Shown here in pieces: positions 1-11,041 of a stretch of DNA of 37,116 nt (position 1 is its first letter; each line of letters opens with the position of its first letter). Position numbers and translations under genes: made by a program. Where the stretch lies: NCBI GenBank assembly GCA_010015675.1, contig ML977014.1, forward strand, positions 4,862 through 41,977, read 5' to 3'. This DNA comes from Byssothecium circinans (Eukaryota > Ascomycota > Dothideomycetes > Pleosporales > Massarinaceae). Below the pieces are notes generated by a model. It saw only the letters and a list, made by a program, of their open reading frames with translations. It ran no database searches and had not been told where the DNA came from.

Positions 1-2940
1 GCGCACGGCCCCGGCGCGGTGGTGAATTGCGCGAGCTACTTAAGCGTCCTTGACGACTAAGTGATTGATGGGACTGGTTAATTAATAAGACGGGAGATAG
101 ATATAGATTCTAATCGCCTTGAGCTTGGCCGTGTGTGTCGCCTAAGAGTAGTTGTTTAGTAGAAGGGACGGGAACAGTATTAGATAAATCCTTATAAACT
201 TCTTCATCTAATTCCTCCTGCTTAGTGTCGGCATCTTCTTTAATCTCCTCCATGGCTGCTTTAAGCTGGATGCCTGATAGTGGGTCTTCGTCCGCGTCAC
301 TAAAGAAGTGTTGCTCGTCAAAGGTGACGTCCTGAGTGCGTATAACCTTACCTCTGTGTCCACGTGATGAAGCCTTTGGTACCTAGATGTGGTAGATGTT
401 GCGGGAATCAACACCTACGAGGTAACCAATAAGGGCACGAGGGGAGAGCTTGTCGGTGCGCGCGGGTTATTTACGGAGGTAGTATGCTCGGCAACCATAG
501 ATTCGAAGATGAGCTAGTGAGGGTCGCTTGCCATGGGCAGCTTCAAATGGTGTCTTCCAGTTAAGTGCTTTAACCGGCGTTCAATTGAGTAGGTACGCGG
601 CGTATACGTATATCTCTTTACAGAGGTAAAGAGGGAGATTAGATGCGACTCAGAGGGAGCGAGCCACTATAATAAGCATTTTCCCGGAGCGTTCTGCGTG
701 TCCAGATTGTTCCGCTGTATTCGGTGCTCGCAGTTGAAGTGTTATACCCTCTTCTTTGCAGAGTTCTGCGACGCCTTCTTCGTTGGCGAAGCCATAACCA
801 GCTTCCTTGTCCATGTGTACGAAGGTTAGTGCGGTATTATACCATCTCTTAATCATCCAGTCCATAAGCTTAAAGACGCGAATAAGGATAGGTCCCAATC
901 AATTCCAGATTGCGTATGCCATGTGGGTCTTGGTAACCAGACAGTACCCGTGAAAGAGGTAGTGATTGCCTGCAAGAGATTCGCCGTTGAGGGCAATAAG
1001 ATTGATTGCTATAGCCTCAAAAGGACGGGTAGGCATGTGCTCGCGGTCTAATCGTTGAGATATGATGTGAGTCGCTTTGTTAACACTGCACTAAGGACAG
1101 TCCTTAATTAAGGGTAATAATGTGGTCGGTGGGTCTATCCTAATAACGTTAGTGGATAGTTTGTCCAGCGTGTCAGCCCCGGGATGGCCCATGAGGATAT
1201 GTGCTTGCATACCGGTAAGCTTTCGAGTGGGGAGAGGAGCCTCAGAGCGCCTTTAACGTTAGCTACTCTTCTTAGAGGCGAAGGCCCTAAAAGGCTGTTT
1301 GGTATGGTCGTGCTTGGCCGTCACTAGAGAAGTGTGACGCTCAAGTATGAGGTAGTGACCACCGGATGATGTGACCTTTGCCCACACTGGGTTGGATTTG
1401 TGATCGAGTGTGTATAGGCAGAGACGTCCTGAGTCGAAGTGGATATTCTTAGCCTTAAAGCGTGAGAGGGCGATGAGAGAAGTGATGAAATCGGGGCAGA
1501 GAGCGACGTTCTTGAGTATAGTACGTCGAGGGCCCTAGAGAGTATTAATCGCGATATCGCATTCTCCCCAGGCGACGATCTCAACTGAGTCGTTGCCGCA
1601 GCCGAGTCTCTCACCAGGTAGCGCTGGCTGTTTCCATATAAATTCATTAGGGTTATTGCTAACGTGTACATCTGAGCCGCAGTCGAGTATCCATGAGTGG
1701 AGAAGGACGTTCCCTTGGTCGCGCTGGTTGCTCATAGTAATATAGTGTACAGCGTGGGATTGTTTGCGTTCTCCGTCTAAGTTCTGGTTACCAGCATCAA
1801 CGTATGAAGCTGTTGTAGTGCCATTGTTCCGAGCCTGGCGTTGTAGCTCTCTGTCGCGGATTTTATTGAGTAGGTCCGCATTGCGTTTGACGCTTTGGTA
1901 TTGCTTGAGATTGTCTGTGCATTCAGGATCAATTTTGAAGCCCGTTGGCTGAAGCCATGTGCAGATGTATGGGCATTGACCCCAATGAGTAGTTGTTGGG
2001 TAAGAGTCAGGCTTACCGCAAGGGCAAGGCTTTAATTGCGATTTTCCGGCCACCTGAGTATTCGTCCGTTTGCGCGAGTTACCACCGTGGTTGTTGGGCG
2101 TCACTGACGGTCTAGTAGATGGTCTCTGGCCAGTGCCTAATTCATTGTATAATGATTCGGCGCCGCCGAGGGTAGCAGCGTGTGTTGTGCCTCGTATATT
2201 TGGCTGCCGTAGGTGGTGGAGGTAGGACGTGTTCCTATATTGTTTAATAAGAGCTGGGACGGTAACGTCAGCCGGAATTTTAGGAAGAGGTGATGGAATG
2301 AGGTATCGCTGTTCAGGTATTGCCGGTTGACCTCGAGACGCTTTGCCGTGGTGTACGCCTCACGAGCAGCCTAAACCTTCATGTTGATAGTAGCTGCAAA
2401 GCCTGAGTCGATTAAGTGAAAGACTGATAGTAGGTCAAGCTGGGGACTGAAGTCCTGAACCGCAGCGACCTTAAGTTCAGAAGCTTTAGTAAAAGCAATA
2501 AGGAAATCGTTCATCCAGTCCTCAAGTGACGAGCGTCCTGCGATAAAGCGTTTAGCCTTTGTGTATGCCTTGTCTGCTTCTTCTTGCTTTATGATTGTCA
2601 ATTTAGAGTAGTGCCGGTATAGGAACGCCACCTGAGCTGTGACGGTTGAATCCTCGGGCATCAACGAAAGGATGGCTGGTTGAACAGTATCGGTGATGTG
2701 GATCTAGAGCTTATTGAGAGCTTTCTCACGATCAATATACCGCTTGCGACGTTCTTTCCAGACTATAGTATCGACGTTGTCTTCTGGGTCAGAGGGGACC
2801 TCTTCGAGGAGCAGCTTCGTAGGGATCTCAGGGTCGACGTATTTGAGTACGCTAAGGGCTTTCGCGGTACGTCTAAGGACCGTATACCATTCTTCGAAGT
2901 TGCGCGTGCCTTTTAGGACAATAGATTCCTTTGAGGACAT
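1..2940 (-). pseudogene. copia gag-protease-integrase polyprotein, degraded
   Basis: The start is the ATG at 2940 (MSSKESIVLKGTRNFEEW), a typical copia gag N-terminus. Gag continues to about 2371 with an in-frame stop near 2703. A cysteine-rich CPCGK segment lies near 2030. The protease motif WILDCGSDVHV lies near 1690 and is followed by a GAG-pre-integrase region with GHPGADTLDKL near 1170. The integrase core shows VHMDKEAGYG near 800 and the closing-Glu block NTAEQSGHAERSGKM near 700. The post-integrase KVIRTQDVTFDE lies near 340. The reading frame can be followed for about 900 codons with scattered stops and at least one frame change, several being simple CAG-to-TAG or TGG-to-TAG changes. 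The protease triad reads D-C-G instead of D-S/T-G. The element is non-functional in cis. Confidence 0.85.
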
Positions 2941-3050
2941 GATGGAGGTGATCGTGGATCAATTGTAGCTTTGTAGGCGGAGATTAGTTAAGGTGAAAAC
3001 TCTGCAGAGGGTCCGCGGGCTACTTGGTCGTCAAGGACGCTTAAGTAGGT

Positions 3051-3268
3051 TGTAGTTGATTAAGTAGTTGACAATTTTGGAGTTATTCCGGGCTCATAAC
3101 TGTAAGACAGTATATAGGCACCGAGAGCATATTATAGAGCGAGTGGACTAATGTATTAGTGTGGCTCAGGAGTCAAGGCTATATAGGAGGTAGGCGACGC
3201 TAGGCTAAAGAGGGAGAACCAACCGAGATAGGACGGGAGGATCCCGAGGCTGTATCTGGAGTCTTACA
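3051..3268 (-). repeat. Probable 5' LTR of the minus-strand copia element
   Basis: On the minus strand this 218-bp stretch begins TGTA and ends TACA, giving the short inverted termini expected of an LTR. It contains TATA-like motifs (near 3110-3116 and 3180-3186) and is followed at once by a leader of about 110 bp and the gag start at 2940. Its outer edge coincides with the compositional break at 3268. The matching 3' LTR is outside the window, so the limits are inferred. Confidence 0.5.
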
Positions 3269-4207
3269 ATACTACTTTAATATAGCACCTTAGTAGTAAA
3301 TATAATTATAAATATATACTACTATATTATTCTTTATCTTTAGCTAGATATACTTGCGTTTAATACGCTTAAGCATCCTTATAGTACTAAAATAGCCTAA
3401 TAGAGGACTATTATAGTATTCTTAGATAGCTTAAAAGTATTCTTCTAGCATATAAAGTAATTTAGGCTATTTTAAGGTAGATTATAGCCTTCTACTATTA
3501 TCTACCTTACCTAGCTTTTCTTTACTATTACTTAAGTCTAATAAATCTAAAGCGTTTAGTTCTAGGTTAAAGAGTTTCTTAAGAGTCTTAAGTTTACCTA
3601 GGAGCTCTTAATTATACTTCTTAAAGTCTTTTAAAGCTTATTTAAGCTCTAAATTTTACTATTAGTTACTTTATACTCTTATAGTAACTATAAAGACTAA
3701 TACCCTATCTATCTTATACTAGCTAAATAGCTTATGTATAGGTTAGATAAATACTTTATTATACTTATACTTAGGCTTTTCTACTTTAAGTATATAGTTA
3801 GGCTATCTTAAAAGGGCGTCTACTAGATTTATAATCTTTATATAGTATAATAGTATAAAATTATACTTTAAAAGGACTAGGTAAGACTAGACCTAGTAGT
3901 AATTAAATACTTTAGTCTTTATAAACTACTTAAAGTTATAGTAATTAGTAAGTATCTTAAAGTAAAGATTCTTTAAATAATAGTACTAATAAGTTAATGT
4001 TAGACTAAATAGTACTAAACAGTTCCACACTATTTACTAGCCTTATCTAGCCTAGCCTTAATCCTTTCTAATATAGTCCTATCTCCTAAGTATCTTTGCT
4101 TAATATATAATTGATCCTTTTTCTCTCTATGCTCTTAGTGCTCTGCTGTCCAACAGTTAAACTCTTAATAATTATAAGTAACTCTTTATTATACGTGTTA
4201 TAGTTAT
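3269..4207 (-). mobile_element. Ty3/gypsy retrotransposon relic (RNase H region), RIP-mutated
   Basis: On the minus strand a gypsy RNase H domain can be followed through its mutations. From 4207 leftward one reads NYNTYNKELL, equivalent to the family's NYDTHDKELL; then YYYLKNL for WRHYLEG; TNYYNFK for TDHHNLK; FIKTKVFNYY for the MTTKxLNRRQ region; and VDALLRxPNY for ADALSRRPDY. Every departure is a C/T or G/A transition. The stretch 3269-3780 would hold the start of integrase but is too mutated to read. The relic is interrupted by a solo LTR at 3998-4155, cut on the left by the copia element and on the right by another LTR-like sequence. This is one of the oldest layers in the window. Confidence 0.8.
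3998..4155 (+). repeat. Solo LTR, with 5-bp target duplication
   Basis: This 158-bp unit begins TGTTAGAC and ends GTCCAACA (inverted termini TGTTGGAC/GTCCAACA after one G-to-A change). It matches the LTR at 34802-34958 along its whole length, differing mostly by C-to-T and G-to-A changes. It is flanked by the perfect direct repeat GTTAA at 3993-3997 and 4156-4160. It has therefore lost its internal region by LTR-LTR recombination. Removing the LTR plus one GTTAA rejoins the gypsy RNase H reading frame. Confidence 0.9.
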
Positions 4208-4397
4208 TATTAGACTAAATAGTACTTAACTATTCTAGATAGTTTAGAACTATTCTAGCCTAGCATTAGCTCCTACATAGATAGTATTCTAGAAACTATA
4301 GAGTAAAAATATATAACTACTATACTACATTTACTTTTAATATTAGTGTTTAGTTCTCTCATAGTTCTCTTACTAATAACTAGATAGTTTAGCACAG
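4208..4397 (+). repeat. LTR-like sequence related to the 3998 LTR
   Basis: It starts TATTAGACTAAATAGTACTT, nearly identical to the first 20 bases of the solo LTR, and later shares TAGCCTAGC, but the middle differs (AGATAGTTTAGAACTATTC). It is probably a variant LTR of the same or a sister copia family. No clear GTCCAACA end or target duplication was found. The right limit is set where the sequence changes to GC-balanced DNA, and is approximate. Confidence 0.45.
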
Positions 4398-6259
4398 ATC
4401 GTTTCCTACGCTCTCTCGCGCCTGGCGCAACCGTGAAGCAGAAGGCCTCTAACGCTAAAGTGAATCCAATAATACCATTAGCTAAGAATTGAATCCCTTA
4501 GTCCTTATAAGTGACTTAAGGGCGAACCCCTTAACAGAAGACTACCATTGGCCTACTCTATCTGCCACAATAACTGAGCGACATCCTCCGGCGGAGCGAC
4601 GGCAGAATCTAGGCATGTAGTTAGCAAAGGACAGCGGCGCATTAGTAAATTAAGGTTTTCTTTAGGCTGAGCGAGCGATGAAGGATCTATATCATGCAGA
4701 GTGAGACACTGTCAGCCTTAGCGGGCCAGCAGGATGGCGCAGAGTAGAGTTGAGCTCTAGATAAGAATAACGCAGGGATGTTTTTGCGCTAGCATGACTA
4801 ACCTAGAGCCACTTTATGTGGACCTAACCTAGACAGCATATATTAGGGCAGGGTTAGACATGTCTAGTATATAGAAGCTAATTAAGTATAGTAAATTCAT
4901 GCAGACGCAATTAATAGATAGCTATAGGATTAGATGTAATAGCGGTACTCCTCTAGGCTAAGTGATTAGCGTATGGATCTATTCTAAGTAGAGAGTAATA
5001 GTTGCGATTAAAGGAGTTAGCCTTTTATAAGAGGGTAGAGCTAAGCTTAGTAAGATAGTGCTAGCCTTACTAGGCTAGTAAAGTAGCGCAGAATTCATGT
5101 AAACATAGCTTAGTAATAGTAGTTATAGCATTAGTAATAAACGTAATAGTAGGATTAGATAGCTTTGCTCTCTAGGAGTTAATTAAGTAGGGTAACTTCA
5201 TGCGAGCGTGCCTAATAGAGCTATGATACTAGACTAGATTACTTAATAATGGCATTATTTAGACCTAGCAACGCTATAGGATTCATATTAAATAGAGGAT
5301 AACTAGGTGTGATTAGAAGGAGTTGACCCTCTATAAGTTAAGAGGATAAAGCTAAATCATAGTTTTAATAGAGTATAAGTAGATTAGGCGGCCTTCATAG
5401 ATTAATTAAAGAACTAAAGTCACGCAGAGACTATATAGTAAATGAAGGAGCCCTAATTAAACTATGCAAGCCTAACATTTACCTTATTAAATAATTAATG
5501 TTAGACACTAAGTTAATAATAATATATAAGCTTAGCTTAGATAACACTACTTCTATGGTATTATTACGCGAAGACTTAAACTACTAAGGTAATTAAGATT
5601 AGAGGGAACACTATTTCTCACATATAAAGGGATTCATGGTGTAGTAGATTATGCTAAGCAAAAGTATAGCGCGTAATCTACCTTTAGGAATAATAGAATT
5701 TCTATAGGTATTAAAGTTAGGGTTGCCTAAGTTAGAATAGGATCAAGTTTTTAAGAGACTACGATACTAGCAACATTGTCTATTTAGGAAATTACAAGTC
5801 TAAATATATAGTATTCAAGAGCATAGCTAGAACAACCCTTATAATATAGCTGCAAAGTTATAATAATTATGTTACTATTTAACCCTAATTTTACTAATAA
5901 GCTTTTAAGCCACTACGAACTTATGGTTTAAGGCTAAGGCTAAATAAGTCATCATTACTAAGCACCCTATCATGCTATACCTAAAAGGTGTTAGTCTTTA
6001 TATTCTCTAAGATATTTAGCCTTCTAACTATCTACTTAACTAAGTTCTACCTCCCGCATCCTTCCACTAGCTTTAAACGCGGCAGCAATATAAAGATATC
6101 TTTCTTCCCCCGTAACTACCAATCGACATGGCTAGATATCGCGAAAAACTAGCTACCTAGAAGGATAGGTGGCAATGGTCCATATAAAAAGGTGCACCTT
6201 ACGCTAATTCTATAACTAAATGCCTACTACTAACTTATCTGTAAGGAAACATCCTTAAG
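4398..6259. other. Gene-free stretch, mostly RIP-mutated
   Basis: The first 220 bases are GC-balanced with no recognisable gene. A weak tRNA-like minus-strand arrangement near 4480-4570 was examined and not accepted. From about 4620 the sequence is TA-rich with stops in all frames. It includes an imperfect ~300-bp direct duplication (listed separately). No protein family could be recognised. Confidence 0.6.
4874..5400. repeat. Imperfect ~300-bp direct duplication
   Basis: Blocks at 4874 and 5175 share ATTAAGTA then GTAA, TTCATGC and AATAGA in the same order. Further on, the blocks near 5006 and 5311 share GATTAAAGGAGTTAGCC / GATTAGAAGGAGTTGACC, then TATAAG and AGCTAA. Offsets are 301 and 305 bp, so two diverged units in tandem are likely. 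A third partial match begins near 5396. Much divergence is of C/T and G/A type. Its nature (old minisatellite unit, paired MITEs or duplicated exon) cannot be decided. Confidence 0.45.
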
Positions 6260-7870
6260 GTGCTAGCAAAGTAAATGCGCAGAGACCTATTCGTAGAAGC
6301 GCACGTTTGAACCTAAAGTGTAGTAAGTATACTAAGCGCTAACATTCTCTCCTAGTAAATAAGACTTTGCGCTAAAAAGTATGTTAATTTTATCACGCTT
6401 TGCTATGGATCAATTTAAGCTAAGCTTCTATAGGGCTAGTTAGCTACTCTACAATCTATACATTAAAAGTAAACCTAGGAAGTTAAACATCTAGTTAATA
6501 ACACTAGCCCCCTTTAAAAGTAACTACGGACATTTCCTGCAGACTTTGCCATTGAGATACTAACTAAAGGAGCATTAGTTTACGGTAGCAAGACGTTACT
6601 TAATCCTATTAATTATTAGCGGAGGCAATAAACTTAGCTAAAGAAATACTTTAAGCTAGATAATATAATAAGTTATCTACTTGCAAGGAGGAAGTTAACG
6701 CCTTCCTTTTACTATAAATAATTAGGTTCTCTTATAGTTAGCTCTACCACGCCTAGTAACTAAAAGCTAAGGGAGGAGAAGAGTGCACTATACTAAGATG
6801 CGCGCTATAAAATTCTACTTAAGATGAAAGAGAGCTATATAGGCAGATACGTTAGAGAAAAAGAAGATAGTATATTAAAGGAAAGTAAGGACCTTTACTA
6901 GACCCTACTAGAAATAAAACAACTAGTTCCTAAAGATTCCATGTTCTATAATAATTTTTTTAAGGATACTTGCAAAATAATATAGAATAGGAATAAAGCT
7001 AAAGTTATTTAAGATATTACTTAGTTAATTGTCCCTTCTACCTAGTCTTTAGCCGTACGTGGCGCTAAACATCTTAAATACTTAGTTAAAAGTGTTAATA
7101 AAGGCTAGAATAATTCTATCCCCTTCCTTAGGCCTCGTCTACAGCTTAACTATGCTATAGGATTTAAGCGAACTGTGTTTATGGAAAATTAACTGTCTAA
7201 AATAAAGCCTATTTTAGGCGATATTATAGATAAATCTTTCTTTATAGCTACGTACTATATGTACTTCCTATTCTTAACGTGCAAAGTAAAATGCGGTGCT
7301 GCAGCACTTAATATCGCAGACCAGTAGAATGCTTATAGCATAACCCTTATAGTTAGAGCAATTATTAAGCTTTTCTAGCTTATAAAGCGCGAATAAGAGC
7401 TCTACTAGTAAATCCTAGCCTTCTCAATCTCCCACGACTACCGGTTGGTGAGAATCTACAGTTATTACCCTGTAATTAAGGGAAAAGACACTGCTTTTTA
7501 TTATCACCCTATCCGCACCTTCAACTTTACAGAACTAGAAGGCAAAGAGAAGTGGTCAGCATACAAATTCACTAAGAACGTCTATAATATATAGATGCTA
7601 AAGCACCTAGACAGGATCCGCTCTGTCATTAACGAGCTCCCACCTGATTTTAATTTTGAAGTCCCGCTACTCCCAGCGGAATCTAGCCTTTCGCAAGACT
7701 TAGAAAGTTATTATCTCTCGTGATCGTTTACAGAGCTAGAATCTTTGCCAGGGGAACGTGGCAGCCAGTCAGGCATTATTAATGTAGGAGATATCACCCT
7801 AGACACCTCATTTACTAGACAAGGTGCATCAAAAAAGCTAAGAAGAAATGCGGTAAAGAGCAAGCGCTAA
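6260..7870 (+). pseudogene. DUF7924-like fungal protein, RIP-degraded
   Basis: A single plus-strand frame can be followed from about 6770 to the stop at 7868, with a basic N-terminal piece (RPIRRSARL, near 6285) further upstream. Landmarks are ARYKILLKMKESY near 6800, IVPST near 7030, NNSIPFLRPR near 7110, FLTCKVKCGAAAL near 7270, ILAFSISHDYR near 7420, FNFTELEGKEKW near 7525 and AYKFTKNVY near 7560. This order matches the DUF7924 family as I remember it. I infer a possible PD-(D/E)xK nuclease-like core from the usual family motif with acidic residue then VKCG; here that acidic residue reads K. More than ten stops interrupt it, nearly all former CAG, CAA or TGG codons. The last 400 bases are much less mutated. 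No function is established for the family, and the start is uncertain. Confidence 0.7.
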
Positions 7871-9000
7871 GTGTGAAGCCGTCTTAATCTATTGTCGTTT
7901 AGCCCTCTACTGCGCACACGATCTCCCTGTGTATAGCTAGCGGCCTGCTAAGAGTTGAGAACAGTACCATATCTACAAGTTCGCCACAATAGACATGACT
8001 ATTTTTCTTGAGCTATTTTTCTCCTCGCGTTCTCTAAGTTATGGATGATAGTGCTCTTCAAGCTTAGGAAATGAGAAGATCTTTGATAGGGAACTGAAAT
8101 TGTTAGGACGGATGTACCTTAGCCAGAGCAATTAGTGGTCATGGTTTAGGCGGTGACTAAAATGTAGCCTTAGAGGTTGAATCGCGTTCTTAACTCCATT
8201 CAATTAAGGTGATGACTTTGGCAATAGGTGGATTCACTAGGTGATAGATCTGGTTGTAGGCTCGGGCTACTGATTAGTTATGCGTCTTGCATCATGCATT
8301 CGCCCGAGGCTAAAATATCTTGATGACGTATTTTAGCACGGATCAGCTGAACACAAATGAATGATGCACGTGATGCTTTTGCTGGACCCTTTTTTGGGCT
8401 GCTAGGTTACCATAGCCACGCGCACATCAAAAAGTGGGCAGCTTAACTTATAAAGTTGCAACGTCAAACAATCATTTTAACGGCGATTCATTAATTTTCC
8501 TCAAATCTATTAAGCTTCATTATTACCATGCAATACGCCTACAAGGTGTAGTCGTTCTGATTCGCGTTCTCCGGTGATAGCTCGCAATTCGCAGGGTGGA
8601 CTTGCAGCTTACCGGTGATAGAATGGGTCAGCGCAAGGTATCAAGAAGTAGCCAATTAGCGCTTGAGAACTAGCGCAGGCTGCGACTGTTGCCTTCCACT
8701 TCCACAGGTGCACTACGAAAGTCACAGTGGCAGATTTTATCCTCTTGAGTCGTCTATTGTCGTGGGGTATGGATGAAGAGACGGAACGGATGCGCGAGCG
8801 GATAACAGAGGGTGCGGGAGCCGTGCGCTGTAATGAGGAGGTCGACAGGCACAACAGACTTCCACAAACGAGGCAATATATCATGGGGAGGCTGCAAGAA
8901 TGCAGATTCAGGGGGATCGAAGGAAGTAGGAAGGTGTGTGAAAGCGCGAAGGAGCTAGCTGGAATCACGGAGGCTTCGCATCCATGGCATGGCGCAGCTA
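7871..9000. other. Intergenic, no convincing gene
   Basis: GC-balanced sequence between the DUF7924-like relic and the Fot1-like element. Overlapping open frames of 102 and 119 codons on opposite strands at 8609-9000 have no recognisable domain, and neither has a clear advantage over the other. The 10-base word CCGGTGATAG recurs at 8571 and 8611. Confidence 0.5.
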
Positions 9001-9038
9001 CCGTGTTTAGTCATCTGGCGCACGGGCTCACCTGACGC
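9001..9038 (+). repeat. Left TIR of the Fot1-like transposon
   Basis: It begins CCGTGTTTAGTCATCTGGCG directly after TA at 8999-9000. It is the near-exact inverse of 12068-12105 and is unmutated relative to the RIP pattern. Confidence 0.88.
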
Positions 9039-9089
9039 ACACTTTGGCCGGGAACACCAAAATTACCACATAATACTAACTCGACCAAT

Positions 9090-10900
9090 ATGGACCCAAT
9101 TGAGGAGGCGATTGTGGCGTTGAAATCCCTGGAGCTTAGAGAAAAACTTAATATCTCTCAGACTGCGAGAAAATATGGTGTTGAACGATCAACTCTGTCG
9201 CGAAGGTGGCACAAAATCCAAGGCTCCCGTGCAGCCCAGTATGAGAATCAGCGACTTCTAAATAACCGTCAAGAGCAGGAGCTTATACAGTATATTGAGA
9301 GACTGTGTGAGCGAGGCCTACCGCCTACCAAGAACATGATACGCAACTTTGCTAGTGAAATAAGCAGCTAACAAGTAGGGAGCTCATGGCTAGATTAGTT
9401 CCTCAAGCGTCACTAAGTTAACCTAGTATCTAAATAGACAACTGGCTTAGATAAGGAGAGAAAAAGAGCTAATTCTACCTTTAAGTACGCGCTATATTTT
9501 AAGCTCTTGAAGCGCAAAATTAAGGAATATGAAATTAAGCTAGCAAACATGTATAATATGGATGAGAAGGGCTTCCTAATTAGCGTGCTATCAAAGATGA
9601 AGCAAATCTTCTCTTAATAGAGGTATGAGGAGGGAGGAGTCAAGCAGGCTGTATAGGATAGTAATCGCGAGTAGATCACGATGATTACTTATATATGCGC
9701 TAATAGATTGTTACTCTCTTTAGGCCTTATCTATTAGGCGGTTTCAGGTAATATCTAAGACTCATAGCTGCAGGATTTTAATCCTATAGTATATAAGGCC
9801 TTCTTTACCTTATTGCCTAGTAGCTAGATAAATGATTACCTTAGGCTTTAATAGTTAAAGACTATCTTTAATAAAAAGACTAAAATAAAGTCACTATAAT
9901 AGTAATACTAACTACTTATCCTTAACAGCTATAGCTCCCACGTAAATATAAAGTTTATTAAGTACTATAATAATAACTAGATCCTCCTAGCAGTCTATCC
10001 TCCTTATAGTACTTATACTCTGTAGCTACTTAACGTCTACCTATTTAGCCCTCTCTTATAAGTATACAGCTTAGAGATAGTATACTTTATAGAAGAATTA
10101 TAAGCCTTCTCTACTATAACTAAGAGGGACTTCTTTTACATATTCTAGGCTGCGTAGGAGAAGGCTTTTATGACTAAAAATATCCTCTTAGGCTTTAAAG
10201 CCTACGGTCTCTACCCTTTTAACTCTAAGGTTATCCTAAGCTAATTTAGTAATCCTAAGGTAGAGCGACCTTCCTTTAGCAAGAGCTTAAGGTTAGTTAT
10301 TATAGCTAAGGATTAGAGAAAGATCACTAAGCTTCTAAGGGTAGTTATTAATAACGTTTATAACTCTAAGGCCTAGCAGCTCTTATAGATGATTCACTTA
10401 CTATTAACTTAGAATATACTCTTAAAACACAAGAATGAAGGCCTTAAATGAGCGCTAGTGAATAAAAAGAAGCGCTAGTAGAGAGGTAAGGCTCTCTAGC
10501 TTAATTAGCCTCCTAATTAGGATGGTAGAGCTATCTTCTAGAGCCTAAATAAAGTATAGTAAGCTCGCGATCATGAAGCATAGAAAGAAGTAGAAGTAGA
10601 AAGAAAGAGACTTTAAAAAGAAGAGGATATAAGGTATAAGGCTAAGGAGAAAGCAGAGAAGTAGCAGGTATTAGAGGAGCAACGTCGTCTAAGGGCTACT
10701 TAAAAGGAGATGCGACTCTAAGAGGAGGTATAGAAAAAGCAGGAAATAGAGGATAATAGGCACGCCTAGGAAGCAGCTACGCAACTTAAAAAGGACATCT
10801 AACTTGCTAAATAAGCTTAAAAAAGGAGGGTTCAATAATCTACTATCCCTTAGGAAGTTAGTAGTGGCAAGCAATCTGTTCTTAAGGTTAATTAAGCTCC
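9090..10900 (+). pseudogene. Fot1/pogo-like transposase, RIP-degraded after residue 93
   Basis: The ATG at 9090 opens a clean 93-codon stretch with a psq-type helix-turn-helix (LNISQTARKYGVERSTLSRR) and the start of a CENP-B-type HTH. The frame breaks at 9369. Beyond this the DDE domain can still be followed: YNMDEKGFL near 9555 (first catalytic Asp), QAVSGNI near 9740, LLILNSYSSHVNIKF near 9915 (the usual LDGHGSH motif with its Asp changed to Asn), LLAVYPPYSTYTL near 9985 and GFKAYGLYPFNSKVIL near 10195. A Lys/Glu-rich coiled-coil tail runs to about 10900. Dozens of TAG/TAA codons stand where CAG, CAA or TGG are expected. Family members cut and paste their element at TA sites; this copy cannot be active. 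Confidence 0.88.
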
Positions 10901-11041
10901 CCTAGTGATAAATTACTAAGGGTGGTAGATTAACCTCCCTTTAAGGTATCATGACTAGATAGTAGTATAGAAATATTCTCTATACTTAATTACCTATTAC
11001 TCTATAAAATCTTATAATATTATAATTTATATTAAGCTATA

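Larger units (their letters stand above)
1..3268 (-). mobile_element. Ty1/copia LTR retrotransposon, 5' part
   Basis: A copia-type element is read on the minus strand from a probable 5' LTR (3051-3268) through a leader, gag, protease and integrase to the window edge, in the copia order gag-PR-IN. Reverse transcriptase and RNase H would lie to the left, outside the window. Base composition changes abruptly at about 3268, from normal GC to heavily TA-rich RIP-type sequence, which supports this as the element border and suggests insertion after the neighbouring DNA had been mutated. The copy itself has a handful of in-frame stops, so it is inactive but younger than the DNA to its right. Confidence 0.85.

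Noticed and set aside
4478..4572. tRNA-like arrangement on the minus strand (A-box-like GTAGGCCAATGGTAG, a CTTCTGTTAAG loop, B-box-like GGATTCAATT)
   Set aside because: Arm lengths and spacing do not form a cloverleaf and the acceptor stem cannot be paired; chance resemblance or a very decayed tRNA-derived SINE.
8609..9035. Opposite-strand open frames of 119 and 102 codons
   Set aside because: They overlap each other, show no domain, and one runs into the left TIR of the Fot1-like element.
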